Under the pieces are notes generated by a model that worked only from the letters and a program-made list of their open reading frames with translations, ran no database searches and was not told the origin of the DNA. A program made the position numbers and the translations under genes. Positions 11,572 through 22,985 of a stretch of 64,000 nucleotides of DNA are shown piece after piece; within the stretch, counting starts at the first letter, position 1, and each line of letters begins with the position of its first letter. The DNA comes from Tretioscincus oriximinensis. Its lineage: Eukaryota; Chordata; Lepidosauria; Squamata; Gymnophthalmidae. The DNA lies in NCBI GenBank assembly GCA_022410635.1, contig JAJVDF010000029.1:1441773-1505772 (forward strand), written 5' to 3'.

Positions 11572-11765
11572 CATAAGAGGAGCCCTGCTGAATTAGGCCA
11601 GAACCCAGTCTAATTCAGCATTCTGTCATACAGTGATCCACCAACTGCACAAGGGTAGTCTCAAGCAGAACAAGGCAAAATCTTCACCTGTTCTCGACCC
11701 CTTGTAAATGGTACTTCAGAAATACTGCTTGTTGCCAGAGCAGTATCAAGAGAGCCATCCTAGTA
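11572..11765 (-). mobile_element. CR1 LINE 3' end
   Basis: Starts with 'taacataagaggagccctgc' then 'tgaattaggccagaaccc', 'attcagcattctgtcata', 'caactgcacaagggtagtc', 'aaatggtacttcagaaatac' and 'tgcttgttgcc'. This is the inverted 3' untranslated end shared with the CR1 copies at 21.5, 46.3 and 56.4 kb. No coding part remains. Confidence 0.8.
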
Positions 11766-11911
11766 GCTATTTGCAGTATATCACAAAAGAGAGTACAGCC
11801 TAATGAAAATGCGTACATTGATTCTATAATTATGGTAAGGAAACCTTGTGTGCTTGCAGTTGTTGACAGTATTTCTTAGCCTTATTTTCACTCCCATTCC
11901 CAAATCTAGTC

Positions 11912-12120
11912 TCATAAGAACATGAGAAGTTCTGCAGGATGAGGCCATAGAGACCTACTCTCTCCTCCTTTATTAAATCACTTTTAGAGGTATCCTGCCT
12001 AGTTCCCTAACCTGGAGGCAATACTTAGGCTTCCAACTACCAGTCACTAATATCCTGTTCTCCAGACCAGGATCCATCTTGTTCTGTATTATTTAGCCTT
12101 GACCTTCTACATCTCAGAAC
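11912..12120 (-). mobile_element. Divergent CR1 3' end
   Basis: 'cataagaacatgagaagttc' and 'tgcaggatgaggccatag' resemble the inverted CR1 tail, but the following sequence ('gaggtatcctgcctagttcc', 'ccaactaccagtcactaat') differs from the other copies, so this is another CR1 subfamily or a chance composite. Confidence 0.5.
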
Positions 12121-12184
12121 CAGGGTGCCACTTAGGACTTGCAGTTGGTCCCTTCCACAGCACTTTTAAACTGTCTCTTGCATA

Positions 12185-12800
12185 GCTTCACAAACGAAGA
12201 TTTATGAAGGAGAAAATGATTGTCCACATCTGTAGCCACATTGACTACAGGGGGAGGTCTTATTTAAATGTGGTACAGCGATTATATCCTGGTTCTTGTA
12301 CCATTGCTTTTCTCCACAGTACTTGCCCTGTGTGCATTCTCAAATGAGACATCACTGTAGATGGTATTGTCTCAAGTCCCCATGATTGGCAGGACACTGA
12401 CAGTCATCAATATGACAGACATCAAGGGATTTTTTAGTGAGTTCTTGTGTTTCTTCTTTGGTGCCCTTCTATCATGATAGGCAGAGGTGAGTTCCCCATA
12501 AAGTGCAATCTTGGGTAGCAATGATCCTTCCTTCTGCAGATATGTCCTGCCAAGTGCAGCTGGTTCTTCACTAGGCTAGTCTCCATGCTGGTGATTTCTA
12601 CCAACTGAAGATCTGTAGTATTAGTCATGGTCATTCCAGTGGGTGTGCAGGGTAGTATAAAGACCACTGATGGAAGTGCTGTAAGAATTGTAGGTGCTGA
12701 TGGTAGGTAACTCATGTCTCAGATCCATACAGGAGAATGGACAATACAAATGCATTATACTTTTAAGCAGCACTCCATGATAAAATACATCTGGGTCATT
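12185..12800 (-). mobile_element. 3' fragment of a LINE with zinc-finger-like tail, copy 2
   Basis: Minus-strand reading gives 'YNAFVLSILLYGSET' (about 12715-12760), then 'MTNTTDLQLVEITSMETSLV' (about 12580-12630) and 'NQLHLAGHICRRKDHCYP', followed by 'GHQRRNTRTH' near 12434. The order LYGSE-T, a 'LRWxGHVxRM' box, a basic 'GxxKRxKDxLK' box and a terminal Cys/His segment is the C-terminal layout of a well-spread class of non-LTR retrotransposons. Here the boxes are partly mutated and interrupted by stops. The terminal segment, near 12215-12250, has the sequence SPCSQCGYRCGQ. It shares ~250 bp with copy 1 at 10.05 kb, in the same orientation. Confidence 0.65.
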
Positions 12801-13804
12801 CTCTGTGGTGTGATGACATGCAAGTGATTGTGAGATAAAATGCTGATGCAGAAAATGGTTCGAGTTCCATCATCCATCAAAGCTCAAGGTGCTTCAAGGG
12901 CAAAGGACTTTCCTATAATGTGTGTCTCTTGAATATCCTGAACATTGGCACTAATGCTCTGTCATGGTCGCAGCAAGCATCTTAGCAAGTCCAAGCCACA
13001 GGCGGCTACCACCACAAATCATCAGGTTGGCAGCAGTGTTGCAGAGTGCTCTTTACTGTAAATCCTAGAGGCTGCACCATAACCTCCGCTATATGATGCA
13101 GTAAATCAGACATGTCTCCAACAAAGATGCAACATCAGCCCCTTGCCTGTAGTCTGGATATTTATGGGGAGTATCCATCAGTGGCGGATTTGATCAATGT
13201 GTTTTCAGCTCTTGCTGCTTTCCTAAAAGACAAGATGCCATTGAAAGTACCATCATTTGACTTTTCCTAAGCACTGTTTGGGCAGCCACTTATGGCTCTA
13301 CTGATGAACCCCAGACAAAGTGACTTGAGAAAAGTCAGTATGAAAAATCCCCGGGAAGCTTTTGATTGCATTGTATCCACTGGATCATTTCATTACTTTC
13401 TTATTTAATCTTCAAGAAAACCTCTTATCTGGCTTCCTATCAAAGCCTTTGAATATATAGCATGCAGAAGATGAATGGCTTAAATACCAAGCTAGATTAG
13501 AGAGCTAAGATGAAGGCAGAACTGTAAAAGCTGAGACCAAATCAATATCCATTTCAGCAGTGCAAAAAAGGGAACTATTTAAAACTAGACATGCTGTGAA
13601 AAAAGGAAATGGAAGCTTCCTGCAAAGAGGACACACAAGACACCTGGCTCCGTGAAGAGAAACTGTTTGGAGTTGCATTCATTGGACCAGTCCTAGATGG
13701 AATTGCCATCCGAAAAAAACAGGACAGACAAAGAAGGGATTTCATTAGATGCTGCAGGCAATATAAGTTGTACCTACTAAAATTTGCTGTGTTACCTAGT
13801 AGCA
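12801..13804. other. No feature recognised
   Basis: Could hold the degraded RT part of the LINE just to the left, but I cannot recognise RT boxes. Nothing else supportable. Confidence 0.35.
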
Positions 13805-13920
13805 TTAAATCAACTTTTAGACGTTGCTGTTTTTTAATATGTTAGCATGTTTTAATATGTTACAGTAAACAGCATTGAGACCTTCGGGTATAGGGCGATA
13901 CAAAAATATAAATAAATAAA
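13805..13920 (+). mobile_element. L2-like LINE 3' end
   Basis: 'gttgctgttttttaatatg', repeated 'ttttaatatgtta', 'cattgagaccttcgggtat' and a terminal 'aaatataaataaataaa' are the usual 3' end of reptile L2 elements. Only the untranslated tail is present. Confidence 0.75.
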
Positions 13921-14409
13921 GCAGCATTGCTCTGAGCTGTTGTTGTTGTTTTAGGCAACCCGAAGACTCCTTAACAGCATCTTGGAGCAGAACCATCCGT
14001 GGGAGTGAAGGAGCCCTTTGGGAAATAGCTGTATAAGAATTTGCTGCCCACAATAGCAAAACAATTCTTTTTCATCTGGCTCAAAAACAGCTGTGCCTGT
14101 TTCACTGTTGCACGAATCAAATGTCTTTCATTTCAGAATTGCAATTTGGCTGGTACAGAGCAAATCAAACGGGATTTTCTGCTTTTTTAAGGCGCAAGAA
14201 TGGTTCAGATTCCGAGACCAGGAAAGTTCACAAAGCAAAGGATTTGAAGATTGTTCGCCTGATATGTCCCATCTTGGAAGAAGGCAAGGTGCAAACCACC
14301 TTTTTGTGATTGTCAAGGATAAATGTGCTTATTTAGTTACCACCAGCTGATCTCAGTCCAGTGGTTGTTTGGGTTTAATGTACTTTAATCATTAGTTACA
14401 TTCTAAATA

Positions 14410-14905
14410 AGCCACAGGAATTTACTTCTACATGCAGCAAGAAAACTGATTTTCTTTCCTGATATATTTGACTATTAAACTCATGAAGCTTTGGGAGCTT
14501 ACAGTTCCCAAGAAGTTGTTTCTCTTCTGCCATTGGCTGCTGCCTCCCTTGTTATTGGGCAAGCAAGTGAAGAAAATGCTCCGTTTAAAATGCTNTGTTG
14601 ATTTGAGGCTGCAAGGGGATTTTTAATTAAAACCGCTACACTTTCCTGCTAAGTTCAGCAAGGGCAAACAGCCCTGTCTTCAACAGTAGGTGCTGGAAGA
14701 TATTGCAGTTCTGTATTCAACCATGTCATGCTATGAAATCAGCATAAAATTGCTAGGAAGGGGCAAAAATGAAATATTGGATCTTCCTAATGCTGCTATT
14801 TTTGGAACCCTGCAATTATGTGAAATCTCCCATAATCACACCATAATAGCACGACGAAAACTTTATCCAGAAGCTCCTTCCCTCAGCCATACTGTATGTA
14901 GCAAA
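14410..14905 (+). repeat. Unnamed dispersed repeat, copy 1
   Basis: Matches 25340-25835 in the same orientation. Shared landmarks in order: 'gcagcaag-aaa', 'ttcctgatat-tttgact', 'ag-ctttg-agcttacag', 'ctcttctg-cattggctg', 'ctgcc', 'cctttgtta' variant, 'ttcagca-gg', 'ccctgtct', 'cttcctaa', 'cccataatca-cata' and 'agagcacga' variant. No recognisable coding part, no simple-sequence tail and no terminal inverted repeat seen. It could be an old transposon, a solo LTR or a small segmental duplication. Confidence 0.65.
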
Positions 14906-15150
14906 ATCTACTTATAATTCCATAGTAGGATATTCTGGAATAACGTTGTCCAGAAAGTGCTATATTCCAGTATGTTAAAATACAGTGGAATAGTTAAACA
15001 TAATCTGGATACAGCGTTTTCTCAACAGTACTGTTACTTTAAAAAAAATACCAGACAAAAATCAAATTGGCATCTGTCTTCCTAATGTAATTATAGATAA
15101 TGTAACTATAGTAAGGGTATTATAGTATTGTTATTGAAAGTCTGTATATA

Positions 15151-15315
15151 TAGGCTGACCAGATGATCCCTTTTGTGGGGGGTTGAAAACCCGGTTTTGG
15201 ACTGCCTCCCAGTTTTTTCTGGGGAAATTTTTTTCAAAAAAATATTTATTTTCAATTTNCCCCCCCCAAAATGGGTTTTCAACCCCCCACAAAAAAGGGT
15301 CTTTGGGTCAGCCTA
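15151..15315. mobile_element. Palindromic hAT-like MITE, family A
   Basis: Begins 'taggctgaccagatgatccc' and ends with the inverted 'gggtcagccta'. The interior is a near-perfect foldback: 'ttgaaaacccggttttgga' returns as 'aaaatgggttttcaacccc', around an AT-rich centre. One of seven copies in the window (also 31.9, 39.8, 44.9, 51.5, 54.9 and 62.1 kb). No coding capacity; movement would depend on a transposase supplied elsewhere. Confidence 0.85.
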
Positions 15316-16754
15316 GATATTGTGCACCAGAGGGGAGCGGAGGTTTGAGTGTGCATAATGGTATTTTTGTTGTTTTTGTTTATATGATATTTAAAGCAAT
15401 AAAATATTTTTAAAAATAGTACTGTTACTAATATCATAAATGATCAAAAGATTTTTGCAGGAAAACTTTATATTACTATTCAATTTTAGAACATGTATGA
15501 ATAACGATAATTTAAAAAAGTTATATTTGTCTGCTCCCAATAATTGAAAATAAAGATATAAATTACTTTATTGACATGCGCTATCCCTGAAAACTGTCTT
15601 TATCTCTTGGAGGCTGAGTAGAACTAGGGAGGAGGCTTCTCAAATCATTTTCCCCTCAGCAAGATATAGAAAATGTTTGAGAAAAGGCAGTGCAAAATCT
15701 CTAAAGAAGATCTGTGAATTATCAAGATGGAAGGTTTTGTTGATCCTGATACCTGCTTAAACCTAACAGACAATGGTACTTGGTTTCTTTGTCTGGCTAT
15801 TTTATCTCTCAGGAGGTAGAAACTGAGACGAGGCAGTCAGCTTCCTGAACTTAATGATGAGTGACAGTGGTTGACGGACTGGAAGTGATAGGTACCTTGG
15901 GAAAACGGACGAAGTCATGATAAGTAAGGGGGGAAGCTCAGTTAAGCACCCTAAATTTCAGGAAAACTTTAGAGAAAAAATGGATATGATTCTGTGGTTT
16001 GAAATTCAACATAACAAACATGGCTAAGGGGGAAAGGAGATCTTTAGAATACAGATATAATTTTTTTTATGAGAACTAAAATAGAGAAACTTAAAAAGGT
16101 CCATAGGGACCTGTAGAAATCTTGCTGGAAAAAAGAAGGAGGACCAAAAAGTCACAGATGAAAAAAGAAAAATGGAGACTGTATGATAAGCAAGGAGGAG
16201 AAAGAGTTGGTAGCTTGAGGTTATAGGGATGGAGTCAGGGAGGCCAAAGCTCAGGATGAGGTTACAGTAAATGCCCAAAAAAATTAGAGAACAAATTTTC
16301 AGAGGTGTCAAAAGCAAAACAAAGACTCTAAAAACACTACAAATCTGTTGCTCGGGAAAGATAGAAAGTTGTAATGGCAGATGGAAAGAAGGCAGATCTA
16401 CCTACTTTCTCTCACTTAAATCTGTCTTCTCTCAGAAGAGGGGGAAAAAAACTAGTAGCAGTAATAGTGTAGCAGTAGAGTTATAGCTCATGATGATAAA
16501 AATAGGATGCAGAGCAACTTGTCTGTGACTTTGAGTTTCCGCTAAGATGGGATGGATGGGCAAAGACCAAATAACTGTGGTTCCGGAGAAGCCCTGTGGA
16601 GACAACATATGGATGGAATGTCATTTGCATACTTCTCAGGCTAGGATGCTAACCAGGAATCAGAAGTGGGTTTGAAAGTCACATGATTGAAGACTTTGAT
16701 GCTGCCTCCAGACAACAACCAATAATAGCTCTATAAAGCAATAATCTGGAATAC
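15316..16754. other. No feature recognised
   Basis: AT-rich, unique-looking. Frames up to 97 codons without domains. Confidence 0.4.
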
Positions 16755-17152
16755 GGCTGCATCCACACACGGGAGTTATATCTGCATAGAACTGCCTTCC
16801 CAGTGGCTTCTGCAGATGTAATGGCGGGTTGTGAGTGACGTAGTCACACCAAACCTGTCCTGATGTGGGTTAAATGAGAGCTGATGAGTTCAGCTCTCAT
16901 GGCTGAGATCGCCGGTATCCTGCTTCTTTGCTGCTTCTGTCCAGCACAGCCAAGGCTGCACTTGTGCAACCCAACAATCAGCCCTGAGGGTAGGCAGAGG
17001 GAAGGCTGCGCTCGGCCATGAAAGGGATGAAGCTTCCTTCCTCCCTCCCACCTATTGTTGCTGGTGCGCAATGCGTGCAGATGGACAGGCATCTGTGTAA
17101 AACCTGGAACAGCTGGTAAGCCCGCTTTTTACCCCCTTGTGTGGATGCAGCC
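16755..17152. mobile_element. Element with inverted 'ggctgcatccacac' ends
   Basis: Starts 'ggctgcatccacaca' and ends 'tgtgtggatgcagcc', a ~15 bp terminal inverted repeat. The interior 'ggcttctgcagatgtaatgg' then 'cgggttgtgagtgacgtagt' and 'gttcagctctcatgg' matches the element at 57.95 kb. It is richer in GC and CpG than its surroundings. Outside it, 'aataatagctctataaa' (about 16720) and 'aataatagctctaaaaata' (about 17201) form a direct repeat that may be an older duplication. Confidence 0.65.
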
Positions 17153-17884
17153 CATGTTGGGATTGCTGCAAACACATATGGCAAACTGAACACAGTTCCA
17201 CAATAATAGCTCTAAAAATACCCTGTCTGAATGCAACCTGAGTTGGTTTCACAGAAGTATAATGGAAGCATTTTACCCCTAACTGTGATAAAATGGGTGT
17301 GACATGACTGGCAATGGCTTGTTTGTATTTATATTTTTNCTGCCACTGAATATATCTATCAAATGTTATAATAAATTATTTATACTGTGAGTCTGGTGTG
17401 GTTTATTAAAGTGTGGGTATCAGCTGTTCCCATGTCCCCTCTTGGACTTCGCTATAAGCAAATCCTTTCCTCCAGTTCCAGTGTATTCCTCAAATAAAAA
17501 ATAGCATGGTTATAAACAAAATGTCTGTCTTTGAAGAAGTGAGCTCACGTGAGGGCATAATGTATCAACCCCAAAGAATGCAATATGGCTGCCAGTTAAA
17601 CATAAGCTGGTATATTTATTTTAGTGATTTGTCTGTAATAGAGAGTCTCCCAGACGTTATACCCACACCCAGCCTTACTCTCTATTACTTCCCGCCATTC
17701 ACTCACTAATTTCTACACATCACTATTAACACTTCAGTGACATACAATCTGATTCTAACTCCACATGATCACACTTTATTTGATATTCAGTACTTTCACA
17801 CTCATTACTACAGACTCTTACCAGTAGCTCAGAGAGACATACAGACATCGACAGCCCTCAAGCTCAGACTAACCACAGCAACTC
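17153..17884. other. No feature recognised
   Basis: AT-rich with no recognisable gene or repeat family. A polyadenylation-like 'aataaa' near 17490 has no context. Confidence 0.35.
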
Positions 17885-18300
17885 AGATTCTGGAGTTGGC
17901 CTGGAAACCATGTCCTATGATGAACGGTTATAGGATCTGGGGATGTTTAGTCTGCAAAAGAGAGGAGACCTGATAGCTGTCTACAAATATTTGAAGGGCT
18001 GTCATAGAGCGGAGGGATCGGCATTGTTCTCATGGGCACATGGAAGGACTAGAAACAATGGGATGAAACTGAAGGGAGTAGATTTAGATTAAATACCAGA
18101 AAAAGCTTTCTAACAATCAGGGTGATAAACCAGTAGAACTGTTTGCCATAGGAGATGGTGAGTTTGCTTTTACTGGAAGACTTCAAACTGGACTGGACTG
18201 TCATCTGTCCAGGATGGTTTAATGAATCCTGCAGGGAACAGCGGATTGGATCCGATGGCCNTGGAGGTCCCTTCCAAGTCTATGATTCTGATTCTATGAT
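17885..18300 (+). mobile_element. CR1 LINE 3' end
   Basis: Reads 'catgtcctatgatgaacgg', 'tctggggatgtttagtctgc', 'agaggagacctgatagctg', 'ggactggactgtcatctgtc', 'ggatccgatggcc' and ends in 'ccaagtctatgattctgat' plus 'tctatgattct'. That terminal 'attctatg' repeat is the classical CR1 3' terminus. The upstream part is the end of ORF2 with stops. This differs from the 'cttatgtt'-tailed CR1 copies and so is a separate subfamily. Confidence 0.85.
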
Positions 18301-18895
18301 TCTCTCATCTCCCTCAGAATGCTCTTACATAAATGGCCCCTCCCTGCTATAGCAGGGGCAATATATAAATTTAAAGGGACCTCGTCCTGTTTACTGCCCA
18401 ATGCACTGCAATGTGGTGGCTTGAAATGATTCACTTGGCTCTTTAGCAACAGGAGCAGGAGATGAACACAACTGAAGCATAGTCATGTGGCTTCTTTGTC
18501 TTTTAGGCAAACTGTCTCCTGTGAATGCAGCCATCTTAAAATACAAACAGTTACCTTAAATAAAATACACGATCTTGGGCAGAGTTAAATTGACTGCAAT
18601 ATATGGTGTTACACTAGTTGTAGACGAGATCTTCAAATTCTCTTTATAGTTTTATAACTTAACAGTTGCTAAGCAGAGGATGAACCTGACTCTCTCCTGC
18701 TCCATCCAGGTGGGGTATCTTTAAAACCGTGGTAATTTAATGATGGTGCCACCATGCTGGGAATTGCCCCGTGATGCAGTGGCAATCCAACTGCAGAGGT
18801 GCAGTAAGTCTTGATATAGCGTTACAATCTATAGCATGAAAAAGAACTCCCAGAGTGCTTCCCCCCAATATAATGCAAGGAAGTGCTTGCTGCTT
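18301..18895. other. No feature recognised
   Basis: Unique-looking sequence between two repeats; no coding or RNA signal. Confidence 0.35.
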
Positions 18896-18904
18896 CAGGG
18901 CTCT

Positions 18905-18972
18905 CCAGAGGTGTAGCTACTATAGGGCAAACTGAGGCAGTGCTCCATGGCCCCCAGGGTCACACACCCCCA
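18905..18972 (+). mobile_element. hAT-like element 5' end
   Basis: 'cagaggtgtagctactatag' followed by 'ggcaaactgaggcagtgctc' and 'catggcccccagggtcac' resembles the left end of a common reptile hAT element with CAGAGGTG termini. It is cut at the start of the SINE tail at about 18973; the other end was not found. Confidence 0.5.
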
Positions 18973-19300
18973 ATGAAGAAGAAGGAGAAGGAGGAGGAGG
19001 AGAAGGAGAAGAAGGAGAAGAAGGAGAGGGTTCTTATACCCCACTTTTCTCACCTTTCAAAGGGACTCAAAATGGCTTACAAGGGTATTTTCGCCCAAAG
19101 GCTTACATCTTATTCTATCTTCCCCATCAGATTAATGATGGTACTCATNTATATAATTGAAATACAGATTACAAATTTGCATATCTCTTGAATAGGTGAG
19201 TTGGCTAGAGCTGCAGGGTAGTGGAAGGTGCTCACCCCTCCCCACGTCCAACACAGAGTTTCGAAACCCAATCTCCCAGATGAAAGACCATCTCCTTAGC
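18973..19300 (-). mobile_element. tRNA-headed SINE with (CTT)n tail
   Basis: Minus strand: head 'gattgggtttcgaaactc' with B-box-like core near 19258-19275, then the 'gtgagcaccttccac' unit, the body ending in 'gtgagaaaagtggggtataa', and an imperfect GAA/GGA tract on + (18973-19030) as the tail. Body contains 'ctcaaaatggcttacaa' and 'ttctatcttccccatcag' on +. The middle (19140-19190) is diverged or carries an insertion of about 40 bases relative to the 59.3 kb copy. Confidence 0.8.
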
Positions 19301-19639
19301 ATCATGTGTGGGGTCAAAAACTGGAGGCTGCGCATGAGTACACAACACTAACCATGCCTGCTGAATAGTGCCAGATGGAGGTGAGCATTTAACCTTATCC
19401 CACAAGAAAAACCACAGTCACCATACTGCTGCCTAAGTCAACACTGAACAACAAGTGATTATTACGTAATCTGTAATAGGTCTTTGTAGAATGATTTTTG
19501 GCTGCCTTGTGGATACAGTCATAGTTAAGATTTTCAAAGGAAGAGTAGTTATTTGTTGAGGATTACTTAGAAGATCCCTGTCCTGAACAGGATTATGCAT
19601 CTTCTATCCATGCAGGCACTATCATTTTTTTAGTCATTC

Positions 19640-19738
19640 AACTGTTTTTATAAATACTGCATTTTATTATGGCCCATGCTGCAACCTCGGGTATAGGTCT
19701 GGAAATAGATGTAAATATAAATAAATATATCTCCTACC
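19640..19738 (+). mobile_element. L2-like LINE 3' end
   Basis: 'aactgtttttataaatactg', 'cccatgctgcaacctcgggt' and a terminal 'taaatataaataaatata' form a diverged L2 3' tail. Confidence 0.6.
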
Positions 19739-21455
19739 ACATAAATGCAGAAAATTAAAGACATTCCAGAGATATCACTTTTCCTAATCAGAGATGTTGG
19801 CTTGTACTGCTGATAATATTGGGAACAATTTTCCCTTGTCAGGCAGAAAAAGGATGGTTTCAGACACAGTGCAAATAAAGATATTGTGAGAGAAAAATAG
19901 AAAGGGCAGTGAGGTTAATATTAAATTAAAAAGTGAAAGCCTACTATTTATGAGATTGTGGCCTNAATTGTCTCAGAGACTACGGTAATTATTAGTTAAC
20001 AGATGAAAATAAAGGAACCTAATTTGTGCCTTTTGTTGATTCATTGTGCCTGCTGTTGAGCTAGAGTGACAACAAGGTGCAAAGTCTTGTACCAGAATCT
20101 GTTTCATGACAGGGGGAATTACTGAGCAATCTTTTCCTGGTGTGCGCATAAGGCCCTATTATGAATTCAATTTTAAGGGAAGCCGCCAGTGTGTTCTCAG
20201 CCCCTGTCTGGCTCTGCATACAGAATCCTCCATAGTAACAACTTTGCTTAACAGCCTTTCCTCACTTGTACCTGAGGCAAAGAGATTATGATAGCTGCTT
20301 TTCAGAACTGGTATCTGTGGTTCAATTTCTATTCCTTTATAATGTCCCTTATAATAGGATTTGGGAATGGTGTAAGGGGCTTTACTAAGGAAACAAAGAA
20401 GACATTTAAGGTGAGGCAAAAGAGCTGAAGGTTATTCCACTCCCTCTCCCCTTACAGTAGCCTAAGTCTGCCTGCTGTAGTATTGAAGGAAATACACAGT
20501 ATAATAATTTAGATAGAATAAACAAAAGTATGTGCACAGAATAACGTAAAATTTTACTATATACTTCTGTGGAGACAGGAGGAATGGGGAAGGAAGGGCA
20601 AATGTTAGAAGAATAGAGGTAACAAACACCACCAAAACTAAAACAGAATGCATCTGGGATGTGCTCAGACACTAATAAAGAGCCACCTTCAGGGCAACAT
20701 TCATTCTTATCCACTAGACAGCAATTCTCAGTGATGGGTGGGATTTCTCAACTCTGGTGTCATCTCTTTTTCCATACCGCACTGAACTATTTGGTATGAA
20801 ACTTGCAAAATTCATTGGACAGGGTTTTTTTGAGATGAGAGGAGGATCACTTGGTCTTATTTGTGTATTAGAATATCCACATTTCCTTGCTTTTAAAAAT
20901 ATGGGAAAGCATATTCTCTTACGCTTCATTTGTGAGGAAGCAGTGAGAAAGAATGTGGTACATAAAAGTTGACCTGTGACAATGACCAGTGTTAAAATCN
21001 TGGCAATTAAGAAATAAGAGAATAACTGGAAAAATAAGAAGTCACATACTTACATATTTAATAATATTCTCATTTCCAGAATGCCAGACTTTCGAAATTC
21101 TGAGATTTAAGAAATGAAAAAATGGAGATAAATTTAAGGAACCGTAGATCAGAAATAGTTACTGGGGATGTTTTTCTAATGACAGAAATGTGAGGATAGG
21201 CAGACTAGTGACCAATCAATGGTTACTGCTGTTAAGAGAAGTTGCTCTGATGTGGAATTGGATGCATGCTGCAGTGTGACCAAATAAGATAGCTTCTCAG
21301 CGGCCTATGCATACAACTGCTCAAATGGCACTTTTATTGAATATATCTGAGAGCTGGCCACTTACCCCCTAAAGGATTTGCAAAAGAAGTACCCGATTAC
21401 GCTCTTCCATTGTTCAGTCTTAGTTTATTCCTTCAGATTGTTCTGTCTCCAACAT
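19739..21455. other. No feature recognised
   Basis: AT-rich unique-looking DNA. Frames of up to 102 codons at 20406-20714 (minus) show no domain. Three single Ns. Confidence 0.4.
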
Positions 21456-22235
21456 TAAGAACATAAGAACATAAGAAGAGCCATATTGGATCAGGCTAGA
21501 GCCTATCTAGTCCAGCATTCTGTGTCACACAGAGGCCCACCAGATGCACCTGGGCAGTCTGAACAGCGGAAAGCAAAATATGCACCTGTTCATGGCTCCC
21601 TGCAAATGGCATTTCAGGAGCACTACCTGTTGCTCCATACCAGAGGCAGCATCCAGACATTCATCCTAGTACCCATTTGTACCCTTCGTACCCATAAACC
21701 TGTCTAGTCCTGTCTTGAAGCTATCCAAGCTGTTAGTTACCACCACCTCTTCCGGAAGTAAATTCTACAGGCCAATGTCCCTCTAGGTGAAAAAATACTT
21801 TCCTTTGTCTGTTCTCACTTTTCTACCCATCAGTTTCAAGGAGGGCCCTCTGGTCCTAGTGTTGTGTGATAGAGAAAACATTTTTCTCTATTCACCCTGT
21901 CCATCCCATGCATGCTTTTGTACACTTCAATCAGATCACCTCTCAAATGTTGTCTTTCGGGGCTGAAGAGGCCCAGACTTTGCAGCCTGACTTCGTAAGG
22001 GAGGTGCTCCAGACCCTTGATCATTCTTGTTGCCCTTTTCTGCACCTTCTCTAGTTCCATAATATCCCTCTTGAGATGTGGTGACCAGAACTGAATACAG
22101 TATTCCAAATGTGGACTCACCACAGATTTATAAAGAGGCAAAATAACATTTGCTGACTTGTTTTCGATTCCTTTCCTAATTATCCCCCCAAATGGAATTT
22201 GCCTTTTTTTTGTTGCTGCTGCACACTGGGTTGAC
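21456..22235 (-). mobile_element. CR1 LINE 3' part with ORF2 C-terminus
   Basis: Plus-strand left end is 'aagaacataagaacataaga', the inverted 'cttatgtt' tail. The minus strand then encodes, at 21836-22237, the ORF2 C-terminal region with 'RKGIENKSANVILPLYKSVV', 'SPHLEY', 'ELEKVQKRATRMIKGLEHL', 'PYEVRLQSLGLFSPERQ' and 'LRGDLIEVYK'. The upstream RT domain is absent (5' truncation), as is usual for CR1. Confidence 0.9.
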
Positions 22236-22985
22236 ATGGAGTTTTATGTCTTAAATCTATAGCCTAAAGTGGTGGTTTCACCTTACTTTAAAATAGAGCT
22301 GCTTGGATTCTTCCTCTTCATCTCTTCTTCTTTTCCTCCTCCTCCTAAGTAGTCTGCTGCACATGGGAGAGGCCCAGTCTGCCCGAAGCCCTGTGCTGTT
22401 TGAATATTTAAAGTGGAAAAGGCATCTTTCATTTGTCTTTGGCATCCATTTTTTTACTCGCTTCTCTGCTAGCAAAAACATCATCAAATAAACTCATCGT
22501 GTAAGAAAAAGAAGTGATTAAAATTAATAAGCACTTGTTTTGTCATTTTTACATATTGCAAAGTAAGTGGGAGCATTATTTTCATTCCAGCAATGCTAAT
22601 AATTTTCCCTTAAAACACAAAAGGGAACTGAAGAGTTGTTAGGAACTCATACAGAGATAATAATAGAAGGACAGCAGAGACCTTCACTTCGGTTGTCCAT
22701 ACTAAGTCAAGAATTCTTCTCCAGGTGTGTGGATGTATCTGCAGGGCTTGGCTTCCTCTTTTTTCTCCTGTCATATCTTCTTGCTGAACAGTTATTAATT
22801 TATTATTGCTTTCCATAAAGCTTTATACCATTTTTCCACTGATAAATTTTGTGCGTATTTCCAGTAGCAAATTATCTGAGGCTATGCTGCATAGATTAAG
22901 TAGTTCAGTAGGTGCTTAAGATTGTTGTTTAGATTGATCCTTGATACAGCATAAACATTGGCTGTTTACAAAATTTTATTTATTT
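22236..22985. other. No gene; short TTC/CCT-rich patch at 22305-22350
   Basis: A low-complexity 'cttcctcttcatctc' / 'ttttcctcctcctcc' patch. Otherwise unique-looking. Confidence 0.4.
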
